A stretch of 64,000 nucleotides of DNA from Lachnospiraceae bacterium. GTDB taxonomy: Bacteria > Bacillota > Clostridia > Lachnospirales > Lachnospiraceae. A program made the translations under genes and the position numbers. The stretch is from assembly GCA_003447295.1 (NCBI GenBank), contig DLZQ01000066.1, positions 73,843-137,842 on the forward strand, in the 5' to 3' direction. The notes beneath the pieces are model-generated. The model was not told where the DNA came from and made no database searches. It saw nothing but the letters and a program-made list of their open reading frames with translations. This document shows positions 33,792-43,159 of the stretch, one piece after another (the first letter of the stretch is position 1; each line of letters begins with the position of its first letter).

Positions 33792-33872
33792 GTATGCTGT
33801 AACTATTCAGAGTAAAAAGTAAGCTCTGAAAGAGCGGTTTTGCGAATGTGGTTCTGAATAGTTACGGCATGC
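33792..33872. repeat. Structured palindromic repeat, copy A
   Basis: Outer arms containing GTAACTATTCAGA and TCTGAATAGTTAC form a stem of about 20 bp. An inner hairpin GCTCT-GAA-AGAGC sits between AAAAAGTAA and GGTTTTGCGAAT. Copy B at 46755-46909 shows the same conserved blocks with compensating changes in both stems. Confidence 0.75.
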
Positions 33873-33876
33873 TAAG

Positions 33877-33915
33877 AAACGAGCAGGCTTGCGAGAGCAG
33901 ACCTGCTCGTTTTTA
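33877..33915 (+). terminator. Terminator next to repeat copy A
   Basis: AACGAGCAGG pairs with CCTGCTCGTT, followed by TTTAAAAG. It lies between the alcohol dehydrogenase gene and the methyltransferase gene. Confidence 0.75.
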
Positions 33916-33956
33916 AAAGAAAACTGGATGAAATCAACAGGACAAAGGAAACAATA

Positions 33957-35768
33957 ATGGGCAATACAAAACATACCAAAGAGCAGATCCGTGAAAGGAT
34001 CCAACAGAAAAAGCTCCTCTTTGACGGAGCCTTCGGGACCTATTATGGAGGAAAATACGATACGAAACAGCTGCCGGAGCTGGCGAATCTGGAAGCCCCG
34101 GAACGGGTGAAGGAGATTCATACGGAGTACCTCGAAGCGGGAGCGCAGATTCTGCGTACCAACACCTTCGCAGCCAACAGCTTCTGCATGGATATGTCCA
34201 AAGAACAGATCGAGGAGACTCTGCGAAGCGGCGTACGCCTGGCGAGAGAGGCGGTGGCTGCGTGGAGAGAACGCACCGGTGAGACGAAAGAAGTCTATAT
34301 CGCCGGAGATATCGGACAGATCCCTTGTGATGCGCTGGCACAGAAAGATACTTTATGCCGCGAATACGAAGAAATCTGTCGTATTTTTCTGGAAGAGGGT
34401 GTGGACTTTTTTGTCTTTGAAACATTTTCCGAGATGGAAGAGATCCTGCCTGCGATCAAAATGATCGGTGAGCAGGCATTTATTACGGTACAATTCTCTG
34501 TGAACCAGTTCGGTTACAGCAATGCAGGCTTAAGTGCCAGAAAGCTGTTGCAGAGAGCGGGAGCTATCAAAGAGATCGATGCCGTGGGCTTTAACTGCGG
34601 TGTGGGACCTTCACATATGTACCGGATCCTGCAGACACTTTATAAGCCCGCAGATAAATTCCTCACAGCCCTTCCGAATGCCGGTTACCCGCAGATGGTC
34701 ACCGGACGCATGATCTTCACCATGGATAACAGAGAATATTTTGTAGACAGAATGCAGCAGATGATAGCTCTTGGTGTGGATATGGCAGGAGGGTGCTGCG
34801 GTACGACACCGGAATATATCGCAGATCTTGCCGGAAATCTGGACTTTACCCAGTATCCGCAGACACAGGAAAAGGCAGAACCGGAGAAAAAACAGGCTGG
34901 CACAGAGGATCACTCTTTTTACCATAAGAAGGAAGCAGAAGGCAGGAAGAAACTGATCGCCGTCGAACTGGCACCTCCTATGGGGATTGACGATGAAAAG
35001 CTGATGGATGCCGCACATCTGCTGCAGAGAAGCGGTGTGGATGTACTGACTTTTCCGGATTCCCCCTCAGGACGTACCAGGGCGGATTCTATTCTCATGG
35101 CGGAAAAGGTAGCGCGGGAGACCGGTATGTGTGTCATGCCTCATATCTGTTGTCGTGATAAAAATGCTATCGCTATGCGCTCCCAGCTATTAGGAGCTTA
35201 TATCAATAGTATCCACAATTTCCTTGTGATCACCGGCGATCCGATCCCCTCCCTGGTGCGTACCACGGTAAAGAGTGTGTTCAATTTTGACTCCGTAGGT
35301 CTCATGCAGATCCTTGCGGACATGAACGAAGAGCAATTTGCACAGGCACCGGTAAGCTACGGCGGTGCCATCAATCAGGGCAGGCGGAATCTGGAAGTGG
35401 AGATCGGAAGAGTGAAGAAGAAAATGGCGGCAGGAGCCACATTTTTCCTGACGCAGCCCATATCCACGAAGGAGAGCGCGGACAGAGTGCGCCGGATCAA
35501 AGAGGAGACCGGAGCCAGGATACTCTGTGGCATCATGCCGTTTGTGAGCCTTAAGAATGCCACATTTATGAAAAATGAGATGGCGGGCATTGATGTGACG
35601 GACGAAGTGCTGGCGAGATACCGTGCGGATATGACCAGAGAAGAGGGAGAACAGGCCGGCGTACAGTTAGCAAAAGAAGTGATCGCCATGACGGAGGACT
35701 TCGCGGACGGCTATTATTTCTCCTTCCCCTTCAATCGGGTGACTATGCTGGAAAAAATACTGGATTAA
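33957..35768 (+). CDS. Bifunctional homocysteine S-methyltransferase / methylenetetrahydrofolate reductase
   Basis: A 603-residue fusion. Residues about 15-290 are a homocysteine S-methyltransferase barrel, with zinc ligands in FNCGVGP and the GGCCGT motif near residue 280. Residues about 325-600 are a MetF-type flavin reductase domain (ELAPPMGID, LVITGDPIPS, AGATFFLTQPI, CGIMPFVS). The fusion links methyl-THF formation to methionine synthesis. The family is common in Firmicutes. It appears monocistronic. Confidence 0.93.
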   Translation: MGNTKHTKEQIRERIQQKKLLFDGAFGTYYGGKYDTKQLPELANLEAPERVKEIHTEYLEAGAQILRTNTFAANSFCMDMSKEQIEETLRSGVRLAREAVAAWRERTGETKEVYIAGDIGQIPCDALAQKDTLCREYEEICRIFLEEGVDFFVFETFSEMEEILPAIKMIGEQAFITVQFSVNQFGYSNAGLSARKLLQRAGAIKEIDAVGFNCGVGPSHMYRILQTLYKPADKFLTALPNAGYPQMVTGRMIFTMDNREYFVDRMQQMIALGVDMAGGCCGTTPEYIADLAGNLDFTQYPQTQEKAEPEKKQAGTEDHSFYHKKEAEGRKKLIAVELAPPMGIDDEKLMDAAHLLQRSGVDVLTFPDSPSGRTRADSILMAEKVARETGMCVMPHICCRDKNAIAMRSQLLGAYINSIHNFLVITGDPIPSLVRTTVKSVFNFDSVGLMQILADMNEEQFAQAPVSYGGAINQGRRNLEVEIGRVKKKMAAGATFFLTQPISTKESADRVRRIKEETGARILCGIMPFVSLKNATFMKNEMAGIDVTDEVLARYRADMTREEGEQAGVQLAKEVIAMTEDFADGYYFSFPFNRVTMLEKILD

Positions 35769-35908
35769 TGGGTTGTTTTTCAAAAAACGATCAAAAAAAG
35801 CGTTAATAAATCTTGGAATCATCCGAAGTAAGTAGTATACTGTAATTAGTAGTAAAGAGCTTATGGTCAAAAGGCTGATTCAAAACAGTTAACACGGAGG
35901 TGACTGTG

Positions 35909-36679
35909 ATGAGTATTAACATTCAGGCAAAAACGAATTATTCTTTTCTGTTTTCCGGACTGAGTTCCTCTGCATCCAATGCGGTAAGCGGCAACTGGCT
36001 GGCAGATTATGCAAGTATTAAGAACGGCAGCTACGGGAAGCTGATGAAGGCATATTATGCCAAGGACAGCGGCGATAGCAAGACCGCAGCATCCCATATA
36101 ACAAACAGGACGACTTCCACAGAGGCACAGAAAACGGCGCTGGCGAAGGTAGAGACCACGACAGATGCTCTGAAGGAATCTGCAGATGCATTGTTAGCGA
36201 CCGGTAAAAAGGATCTGTTCACCCAGAAGGATATCACTACCAAAGATGAGAATGGTGTGGAGAGTACTACCAAGGGATACGACACTGACGCAATCTACAG
36301 TGCGGTGAACAGCTTTGTGACAAATTACAATAGCGTGATGGCTGCTGTGGATGATGTGAGCGATACCACAGTGAACAACCGCACGGAATCTCTGGGGAAT
36401 ACTACCATTGCCAACAGTAAGCAGCTGGCGAAGATCGGTATCACTATGAAAAATGACGGTACCTTATCACTGGACAAGGATGCTTTTATGAAAGCGGATA
36501 TGTCTGCTGTAAAGAATTTGTTCCAGGGAAATGGCTCCTACGGCTACCGTGTATCCGCACAGAGCTCCATGATCAATTTCGCAGCAGATCATGCATCCAC
36601 CAGAACAAGCCTGTATACAGGAACAGCAGGATACACCGGTCTCTATAATACAGGTAATCTGTTCAGCTCTTATATGTAA
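35909..36679 (+). CDS. Orphan FliD C-terminal-like protein
   Basis: A 256-residue protein. Residues about 110-235 resemble the C-terminal domain of the flagellar cap FliD (AVNSFVTNYNSVMAAVDDV, LAKIGITMKNDGTLSLDKDA, VKNLFQG). The N-terminal 100 residues are Ser/Thr/Lys-rich and unrecognised. No signal peptide or flagellar gene is nearby. ATG 35909 lies 8 bp after CGGAGG. It may be a secreted filament-cap-like or remnant protein. Family call is moderate, function unknown. Confidence 0.6.
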   Translation: MSINIQAKTNYSFLFSGLSSSASNAVSGNWLADYASIKNGSYGKLMKAYYAKDSGDSKTAASHITNRTTSTEAQKTALAKVETTTDALKESADALLATGKKDLFTQKDITTKDENGVESTTKGYDTDAIYSAVNSFVTNYNSVMAAVDDVSDTTVNNRTESLGNTTIANSKQLAKIGITMKNDGTLSLDKDAFMKADMSAVKNLFQGNGSYGYRVSAQSSMINFAADHASTRTSLYTGTAGYTGLYNTGNLFSSYM

Positions 36680-36708
36680 AGCAGGTAAAACATATAGCTC
36701 ATAATCGT

Positions 36709-36742
36709 AACATGCGGCTGACAGCAGTCGCATGTTATTTTT
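36709..36742 (+). terminator. Terminator after the FliD-like gene
   Basis: AACATGCGGCTG pairs with CAGTCGCATGTT around ACAG, followed by ATTTTTAT. Confidence 0.85.
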
Positions 36743-36800
36743 ATGAAACCAGGAAATCGTGATTATTTTATATACATTTGAAATAATTTGAAAAATAATG

Positions 36801-36829
36801 TTGACATTTGGTGCAGGGTGGTGTAATAT
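36801..36829 (+). promoter_or_regulatory. Promoter of first tRNA-Leu(CAG)
   Basis: TTGACA (36801), 17-bp spacer, TAATAT (36824-36829). Confidence 0.85.
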
Positions 36830-36839
36830 ACACTTGTTC

Positions 36840-36923
36840 GCAGAAATGGCGGAATTGGCAGACGCGCACGGTTCAGGTCCGTGTGGTAGTGATACCATGA
36901 GGGTTCAAGTCCCTCTTTCTGCA
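36840..36923 (+). tRNA. tRNA-Leu (anticodon CAG), copy 1
   Basis: An 84-nt class II tRNA. The acceptor GCAGAAA pairs with TTTCTGC, the anticodon stem is CACGG/CCGTG with loop TTCAGGT, and the T loop is TTCAAGT. CCA is not encoded. Confidence 0.97.
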
Positions 36924-36927
36924 TTGC

Positions 36928-36966
36928 AAAGCGGTGATCATAAGATTACCGCTTTTGTTTTTCCCA
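36928..36966 (+). terminator. Terminator after tRNA-Leu copy 1
   Basis: AAAGCGGTGATC pairs with GATTACCGCTTT around ATAA, then TGTTTTTC. Confidence 0.85.
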
Positions 36967-37022
36967 ACATTTTTTATTCCCGGACTTTTGGGATTATTTT
37001 TCAAATTATTTGAAAAATGGTG

Positions 37023-37051
37023 TTGACATTTATAACAAAATACTGTAAGAT
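37023..37051 (+). promoter_or_regulatory. Promoter of second tRNA-Leu(CAG)
   Basis: TTGACA (37023), 17-bp spacer, TAAGAT (37046-37051). The upstream AATTTGAAAAAT-type sequence resembles that of copy 1. Confidence 0.85.
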
Positions 37052-37062
37052 ACATCTTGTTC

Positions 37063-37146
37063 GCAGAAATGGCGGAATTGGCAGACGCGCACGGTTCAGG
37101 TCCGTGTGGTAGTGATACCATGAGGGTTCAAGTCCCTCTTTCTGCA
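37063..37146 (+). tRNA. tRNA-Leu (anticodon CAG), copy 2
   Basis: Sequence-identical to the copy at 36840, 223 bp downstream, each with its own promoter and terminator. Confidence 0.97.
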
Positions 37147-37152
37147 TCACAT

Positions 37153-37186
37153 GGCGGTGACCGAAAGGTTACCGCCTTTGTTGTAT
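37153..37186 (+). terminator. Terminator after tRNA-Leu copy 2
   Basis: GGCGGTGACC pairs with GGTTACCGCC around GAAA, then TTTGTTGTATT. Confidence 0.75.
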
Positions 37187-37235
37187 TCGGAATCCGATAA
37201 GAATATCATAAGAAATCAGGGAAGAGGTGAAAAGT

Positions 37236-38552
37236 ATGGCAACCAGCAAAAGGGACAGGATAAAAACAGACAGAGCGTCGAAAGTGCACAAGGACTGGTA
37301 CAAGCTGGATCTGTCTGCTATCGTATATCCTACTTTGCAGCGAAGAGATTTTTCTTCGGTGTACCGGTTGTCCGTTCTGCTTAAGGAAGAGATCGATCCC
37401 GAGATACTGCAGCGTGCGGTGAATCTGACCATGCCCCGTTTCCCCACGTATAAGGCAGCCATCCGGAAAGGGGTATTCTGGAGATACTTGGAGCCGAATG
37501 ACCGTCCGGGACCTTTTGTGCAGGAGGATGTAAAAAATCCCTGCCAGCCCATGTATTTTAAAGCCAACAATCGTTATCTGGTAAGGATCTATTATTATCG
37601 TAACCGGATCGCACTGGAGGCGCATCATAGTCTTGGAGACGGTACCGGAGGCATGTGTGTGTTACAGACTCTGACGGCCACCTATCTGCGCCTGAAAGGG
37701 CATGCGGAGATCGAAAACGGTGGTTTTGTGCTGGATATTTTAGAAACACCGGATCCGGGAGAACTGGAAGACGCCTACATGAAATATGCCAACGCCAAGG
37801 TATGTCCGCCCAGACCGGGAGAGAAGACTTACCGCGTCCGTGGGACGAAGGAACCTTTTTACACCCTGAATATCATAGACGGTATTATGTCGGTGGCGGA
37901 GGTCATGAAAGTGGCGAAAAGCTATAATGCCACTATTACGGAATATCTAAATGCTGTGTTACTCTATGCCTTGATGCAGAAGCAGGAGAGCGAGTGGCAC
38001 TTGAAACTTCGCCCGGTGAAGATTGCCATGCCGGTGAATCTGCGGCGCTTTTTCCCGTCGAAAACCCTGCGGAACTTTATCACCATGATTTATCCGGGGA
38101 TCGATCCGAGACTGGGAGAGTATACTTTTGAGGAGATCGTGACGCAGGTGCATAACTATATGCGCTATTATCTGAATGAAAAGCTGTTGCGGGGCGACAT
38201 CACCACCAACGCGGAGACCCAGAGGAATCCTTTCATCCGCATTGTGCCGCTGTTTATCAAGGATCTGGTGGTCCGGCAGTTCTATACGAAGATCCAGGAT
38301 AAGAACTCTTCGGCGGGTCTGACCAATATGGGGGCATTAAAAGTGCCGGAGACCATGAAGCCCTATATTGAGCGGTTTGATATTTATATGGGACAGCCTT
38401 TTTCTACGAGAACGAACTGTGCCATTGCAAGCTTTGAAGATGTCCTGACCATCAATTTTGCCAGCAGTATTGCCGAGACGGACGTGGAACGATTGTTTTT
38501 CCGCAAGCTGGTACAGGATGGCATTCATGTGAAAATTGAGAGTAACCGGTAA
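37236..38552 (+). CDS. Condensation-domain-superfamily acyltransferase
   Basis: A 438-residue protein of the condensation/alcohol acetyltransferase superfamily. The catalytic HHSLGDG (HHxxxDG) lies near residue 130, and a second conserved region includes MPVNLRRFFPSKTLRNF near residue 265. No carrier protein or NRPS module is nearby, so it is a stand-alone acyltransferase of unknown acceptor. ATG 37236 follows GGGAAGAGG; GTG 37227 lies within it. It is followed by a zinc-ribbon membrane protein and an esterase in one operon. Confidence 0.8.
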   Translation: MATSKRDRIKTDRASKVHKDWYKLDLSAIVYPTLQRRDFSSVYRLSVLLKEEIDPEILQRAVNLTMPRFPTYKAAIRKGVFWRYLEPNDRPGPFVQEDVKNPCQPMYFKANNRYLVRIYYYRNRIALEAHHSLGDGTGGMCVLQTLTATYLRLKGHAEIENGGFVLDILETPDPGELEDAYMKYANAKVCPPRPGEKTYRVRGTKEPFYTLNIIDGIMSVAEVMKVAKSYNATITEYLNAVLLYALMQKQESEWHLKLRPVKIAMPVNLRRFFPSKTLRNFITMIYPGIDPRLGEYTFEEIVTQVHNYMRYYLNEKLLRGDITTNAETQRNPFIRIVPLFIKDLVVRQFYTKIQDKNSSAGLTNMGALKVPETMKPYIERFDIYMGQPFSTRTNCAIASFEDVLTINFASSIAETDVERLFFRKLVQDGIHVKIESNR

Positions 38553-38578
38553 TTCTTCCGGTTAGAAAGGAAATGCTT

Positions 38579-39283
38579 ATGTCATATTGTGTAAATTGCG
38601 GCGTGGAACTGGACGCTTCGGCGACAAAGTGCCCGCTGTGCGATACCCCGGTCTATAACCCCAAAGCACCGGAACCTGCGACGCAGCCGTCTCCATTTCC
38701 AAAGGAAAAAGGGCAGGTGGAAGTGGTAAAAAGAAAAGACTTAGGGGTGCTGCTGACGGTTATCGTACTGGCGACTGCAGCCACCTGTGGCCTGTTGAAC
38801 GCTTTTGTGTTCCAAAGCAACCTGTGGTCCTTAGCTGTGATCGGAGTATTTCTGGTGCTGTGGGTGATCATGATCCCGGTGGTCATTTATACGAGACAGC
38901 CAATCTATCTGTCGATTCTGTTAGATGGCGTGGCGGTGGTCGTATATCTGTATCTGCTGACTTATCTGACGGGACATAACGGCTGGTTCTATGGACTGGG
39001 CCTTCCGATTGTACTGTTGGTGACAGCGGTGGTGGAAGCGGTGACTTTATGTATCCGGAGACTTCCGATGTCTTTCCTTACGGGAGCGTTGTATCTGATC
39101 TCGGGAATCGCCGTCTTGTGTGTGGGACTGGAACTGCTGATCGATCGTTACTTAAGACAGGAGATCATGCTTGGCTGGTCAGCTATTGTACTGACCGTCT
39201 GCGTGATCGTGGATATTACCATTGCAACCCTTTTATCCCGAAGAAGACTGCGTAATGCGGTGCGAAGAAGACTTCACTTTTAG
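38579..39283 (+). CDS. Zinc-ribbon membrane protein (DUF6320-like)
   Basis: A 234-residue protein. Two CxxC pairs (YCVNCG and KCPLCD, residues 3-22) form an N-terminal zinc ribbon, a Pro-rich linker follows, and then about six transmembrane segments from residue 55 on. I associate this layout with DUF6320. It lies 26 bp after the acyltransferase gene and 12 bp before the esterase gene, implying a joint membrane-linked function. ATG 38579 is favoured over ATG 38573, which abuts the AAAGG. Confidence 0.7.
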   Translation: MSYCVNCGVELDASATKCPLCDTPVYNPKAPEPATQPSPFPKEKGQVEVVKRKDLGVLLTVIVLATAATCGLLNAFVFQSNLWSLAVIGVFLVLWVIMIPVVIYTRQPIYLSILLDGVAVVVYLYLLTYLTGHNGWFYGLGLPIVLLVTAVVEAVTLCIRRLPMSFLTGALYLISGIAVLCVGLELLIDRYLRQEIMLGWSAIVLTVCVIVDITIATLLSRRRLRNAVRRRLHF

Positions 39284-39295
39284 CAGGAGGAATTT

Positions 39296-40204
39296 ATGGC
39301 ACTGGTAGGAAAAAACAGTGAGAAGAACAATCAGAATTTAATGCAGCTGATCCGCAGAGTCCACGGTTTTGTGGAGAATCCGGATCTGGAGAAACACAGA
39401 CAGTCCCAGGATCATATTGGTGAACTGTTAGGGAACAGCAGAGAAATGCAGTACCGTCCGGTGGAGATCGAAGGTATGGAAGCGGAGTGGGTCAGTGTGA
39501 ACCGCGCCCATATGAAAAAATATGTGATCCTGCACTGCCACGGCGGCGGATATTCCACGGGCAGCAGCGTCTATGCCAGAACCCTGACTTCCAAACTGGC
39601 AGCGGGGACCTCTATGGATGTATTGTGCTTTGACTATCGCCTGGCACCGGAGCATCCTTATCCGGCAGCTACGGAGGATGCCATGAAAGCCTGGAATTAT
39701 CTGATGCTTTTGGGATACGGAGCCAGAGATGTGATCGTTACCGGGGATTCCGCCGGAGGCAACCTGGCACTTTCCCTGGTGTTAAAAATAAAAGAGCAGG
39801 AGCGTCTGCTTCCGAGGGGAATCGTGTTGATGTCCCCATGGACGGATCTCACCGGCGAAGGCAAGACTTTTCAGACCAAAGCGGAACTGGATCCGGTACT
39901 GGATAAGGAGTATATTGACCGCATGACAAAGGCCTATGCACCGGCCATGGATCTGACGGATCCTTATATTTCCCCACTGTACGGAGATTTTCACGGATTC
40001 CCGCCCGTATATATCCAGGTGGGAGAGAATGAGATCCTGTTAGACGATTCCCTGCGGTTATATAAGAACCTCATCAAAGCCGGAGTATCCGCCCACATCG
40101 ACCGTTTTCCGGGAATGTGGCATGTATTCCAGATGTCACCCTTCAAAAAAGCCAACGAAGCGATGGATAAAAACGCGGAATTCATCTATTCCGTGTGCAG
40201 ATAA
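39296..40204 (+). CDS. Alpha/beta hydrolase (hormone-sensitive lipase-type esterase)
   Basis: A 302-residue esterase. The oxyanion-hole motif is HCHGGGYSTGS (near residue 80), the nucleophile elbow is GDSAGGNL (Ser near 150), an Asp lies around ENEILLDDS and the His is in GMWHVF (near 280). HSL-family enzymes hydrolyse short acyl esters or remove acetyl groups. Paired with an acyltransferase in the same operon, it may reverse or edit an O-acylation. AGGAGG precedes ATG 39296. Confidence 0.85.
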   Translation: MALVGKNSEKNNQNLMQLIRRVHGFVENPDLEKHRQSQDHIGELLGNSREMQYRPVEIEGMEAEWVSVNRAHMKKYVILHCHGGGYSTGSSVYARTLTSKLAAGTSMDVLCFDYRLAPEHPYPAATEDAMKAWNYLMLLGYGARDVIVTGDSAGGNLALSLVLKIKEQERLLPRGIVLMSPWTDLTGEGKTFQTKAELDPVLDKEYIDRMTKAYAPAMDLTDPYISPLYGDFHGFPPVYIQVGENEILLDDSLRLYKNLIKAGVSAHIDRFPGMWHVFQMSPFKKANEAMDKNAEFIYSVCR

Positions 40205-40234
40205 AAAATCTTTTTATATAAAAAGGATTTTTCG
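40203..40234 (+). terminator. Terminator after the esterase gene
   Basis: AAAAATCTTTTTAT pairs with ATAAAAAGGATTTTT (one mismatch), an AT-rich but long stem. Confidence 0.55.
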
Positions 40235-40273
40235 GACAGGCACAGAATATTAGAAGTAGGGGCAGGAGGAACT

Positions 40274-41278
40274 ATGACGATCAGAGAAAGCTTGGAACAG
40301 TGGGAGAAGGATTATTTAAGTCCATATGCATCATTGAGTGTGAACTCCAAAGGGCGTCTGCGACCGGAGGAACAGTGTGATATCCGTCCGGTATTCCAGA
40401 GAGACAGAGACCGTATTATCCATTGCAAGGCATTTCGCAGGCTGAAGGATAAGACACAGGTATTCTTAACGCCCGAAGGCGATCATTACCGCACGAGACT
40501 GACGCATACGCTGGAGGTATCCCAGACGGCCAGAACCATAGCCAAGGCACTGAAACTGAATGAGGACCTGGTGGAAGCCATTGCACTGGGACATGATCTG
40601 GGTCACACGCCATTCGGACATGCCGGGGAGCGTGCGTTAAACAGAGTATGCCCGTTTGGATTTGAACACGCCGAGCAGAGTGTCCGCACGGTGGATATCC
40701 TGGAGAAGGATGGCAAGGGACTGAATCTGACCTACGAGGTGCGTGACGGTATAAGAAACCACCAGACCATCGGCAAACCCCACACCCTGGAAGGCAAGAT
40801 CGTCAGACTTTCCGATAAAATTGCCTACATTCATCACGATATGGACGATGCTATCCGCGGAGGGATCCTCACGGAAGCGGATGTGCCTAAGGAGATCTGT
40901 GAAGTGATCGGCAGCAGTCCCACCGAGAGACTGGATCATTTTATTCATGATATCGTGACTAACAGCATGGACAAAAATGATATTCTGATGTCGGAGCCTG
41001 TGGCGGAAGCCATGACGAAGATCAGACAGTTCATGTTTGAGAGAGTTTATAAGAATCCGGTGGCAAAGAGCGAAGAAGGAAAAGCAGAAATGCTGATGGA
41101 GACCTTGTACCAGCATTTTCTGAAGAATTTAGATGATCTGCCGGAAGAGTATCTGAACCTCCTCTCCGTGGGAGAACCCAGAGAAAAGGTCGTCTGCGAT
41201 TATGTGGGAGCTATGACAGACCGTTTTGCCATTGCGGTATATGAAGATATCTACATACCCAAGTCCTGGCAGCGATAG
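40274..41278 (+). CDS. dgt: Deoxyguanosinetriphosphate triphosphohydrolase-like HD protein
   Basis: A 334-residue HD-domain protein. The metal-site residues appear in HTLEVSQTAR and GHDLGHTPFGH, then IRNHQTIG and LSDKIAYIHHD. Dgt-type enzymes hydrolyse dNTPs to deoxynucleosides and triphosphate. Immediately upstream of dnaG and rpoD, it fits the dgt-dnaG-rpoD gene order of Clostridia. GCAGGAGG precedes the ATG. Confidence 0.92.
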   Translation: MTIRESLEQWEKDYLSPYASLSVNSKGRLRPEEQCDIRPVFQRDRDRIIHCKAFRRLKDKTQVFLTPEGDHYRTRLTHTLEVSQTARTIAKALKLNEDLVEAIALGHDLGHTPFGHAGERALNRVCPFGFEHAEQSVRTVDILEKDGKGLNLTYEVRDGIRNHQTIGKPHTLEGKIVRLSDKIAYIHHDMDDAIRGGILTEADVPKEICEVIGSSPTERLDHFIHDIVTNSMDKNDILMSEPVAEAMTKIRQFMFERVYKNPVAKSEEGKAEMLMETLYQHFLKNLDDLPEEYLNLLSVGEPREKVVCDYVGAMTDRFAIAVYEDIYIPKSWQR

Positions 41279-41305
41279 GCACAAGACAAAATAGGAGTTA
41301 AAAAC

Positions 41306-43078
41306 GTGTATTACCCCGAAGAACTGGTAGAAGAAGTCAGAGCCAGGAATGACATCGTGGATGTGATCTCCGGCTATGTCTCATTGAAAAAAAAGGGAAG
41401 CAACTATTGGGGCTGCTGTCCTTTTCATAACGAAAAAACACCTTCTTTTTCGGTGTCGTCCAATAAGCAGATGTATTATTGCTTCGGATGTCATGCCAGT
41501 GGAAATGTATATACGTTTCTCATGAAGTATGAAAACGATACTTTTCCGGAGGCAATCAAGATCCTGGCAGACCGCGCCGGGGTAAAGCTCCCCGAGGTAG
41601 AGGAGACGCCGGAACAGAAGAAAAAGGCAGGCAAGCGCATGCGCCTGCTGGAAGTCAACAAAGAAGCGGCGAAGTATTTTTACTACATGTTACGTGATCC
41701 CCGTGGTGAAGTGGGAATGCGGTATCTGACAGAGCGAAAACTCACCGATGAGACCATGCACCATTTCGGACTGGGATATGCCGGGAAAAACGGCGAGCAG
41801 GTGGTACAGTATCTGCGGAAAAAAGGATTCACGGACGAAGAGATCAAGGATTCCGGACTGGCAATGTTTTCCGAACAGCGGGGACTGCGCAGTCAGTTCT
41901 GGAATCGCGTCATGTTCCCCATACAGGACATTAACCACAGAGTCATCGGCTTCGGTGGCAGAGTCATGGGAGACGGGGAACCGAAATACCTGAACTCCCC
42001 GGAGACCATGATCTTCGATAAGAGGCGGAACCTCTACGGACTGAATTTCGCAAGAACCGCCAGGACAGGCAATATCATCCTGTGCGAGGGTTATATGGAT
42101 GTGATCGCCATGCACCAGGCGGGCTTCACTCAGGCAGTGGCATCCCTGGGAACGGCATTTACGGTGGAGCAGGCAAATCTCCTGCACCGCTATGCGGAAA
42201 ATATCCTGTTAGCCTACGACAGTGACGGTGCCGGGACCAAGGCAGCGCTTCGGGGTATCGGCATCTTAAGAGAAGCGGGACTTACCGGTAAGGTCATCAA
42301 CATGCGGCCCTACAAGGACCCGGATGAATTTATTAAAAATCTGGGCAAAGAAGCTTTTCAGGAGCGCATCGATCAGGCGGAGAACAGTTTTTATTTCGAG
42401 ATCCGTATCTTAAGCGAACAATACGATCAGAGCGACCCGGAACAGAGGACGAAGTTCCACAGAGAGATCGCACAAAAGCTGTGTGAGTTCTCGGAAGACC
42501 TGGAACGGGAGAATTACCTGCAGGCGATCGCCGAGAAATACATGATCCGCCCGGATGACCTTCGGAAGATGGTCGTAGGCTATGCATCCCAGACAGGATT
42601 AGCCAAGCCGATTCAGCGTCCCAGAAGCGGTGTGCAGAATAAAAGCGATCCGGCGGAGAACGGAAGGCGGTCCCAAAGGCTTCTGATCACCTGGATCAGC
42701 GATGATCCTTCCCTGTATACCATTGTACGGAAATATATTTCACCGGAGGATTTTACCGAGGAATTGTACCGGAAGGTGGCAGAGAGAATGTTCGCGGAGT
42801 TAGACAGTGGACAGTTCCAGCCGGCGGGAATCATCAGTATGTTTGAGGATGAAGAGGAACAGAGGCAGGCGGCGGAGCTTTTCCACACCACACTTCCCGA
42901 ATTATCCACAAGACAGGAGAGAGAAAGAGCTTTTCACGATATACTACTGGCCGTCAAACGCAACAGTTACCAGTATTGCATGACCAATCTGGGAAACGAT
43001 GTCAATGCAGTCATGCAGGCAGTGAAGGGCAAAAAAGCACTGGAAGAATTACAAAGGACCCATATTTCCCTGGAATAA
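41306..43078 (+). CDS. dnaG: DNA primase
   Basis: A 590-residue primase that makes RNA primers at the replication fork. It has a CHC2 zinc domain (CPFHNEKTPSF, then CFGCHASGN, residues 35-65), TOPRIM motifs (LCEGYMDVIAMHQ, AYDSDGAGTKAA) and a C-terminal helicase-binding region. The start is GTG 41306, 8 bp after TAGGAG. It lies 27 bp after dgt and 81 bp before rpoD. Confidence 0.97.
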   Translation: MYYPEELVEEVRARNDIVDVISGYVSLKKKGSNYWGCCPFHNEKTPSFSVSSNKQMYYCFGCHASGNVYTFLMKYENDTFPEAIKILADRAGVKLPEVEETPEQKKKAGKRMRLLEVNKEAAKYFYYMLRDPRGEVGMRYLTERKLTDETMHHFGLGYAGKNGEQVVQYLRKKGFTDEEIKDSGLAMFSEQRGLRSQFWNRVMFPIQDINHRVIGFGGRVMGDGEPKYLNSPETMIFDKRRNLYGLNFARTARTGNIILCEGYMDVIAMHQAGFTQAVASLGTAFTVEQANLLHRYAENILLAYDSDGAGTKAALRGIGILREAGLTGKVINMRPYKDPDEFIKNLGKEAFQERIDQAENSFYFEIRILSEQYDQSDPEQRTKFHREIAQKLCEFSEDLERENYLQAIAEKYMIRPDDLRKMVVGYASQTGLAKPIQRPRSGVQNKSDPAENGRRSQRLLITWISDDPSLYTIVRKYISPEDFTEELYRKVAERMFAELDSGQFQPAGIISMFEDEEEQRQAAELFHTTLPELSTRQERERAFHDILLAVKRNSYQYCMTNLGNDVNAVMQAVKGKKALEELQRTHISLE

Positions 43079-43159
43079 TGGGATTTATGTTTCCAGATAG
43101 TTATAAAAAATACGAAATATGGCTATAAATAATGGCAATGAAAGGATGGAACCACGAAA

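Noticed and set aside
40203..40273. Riboswitch in front of dgt
   Set aside because: The gap is only about 70 bp and is largely accounted for by the preceding terminator.
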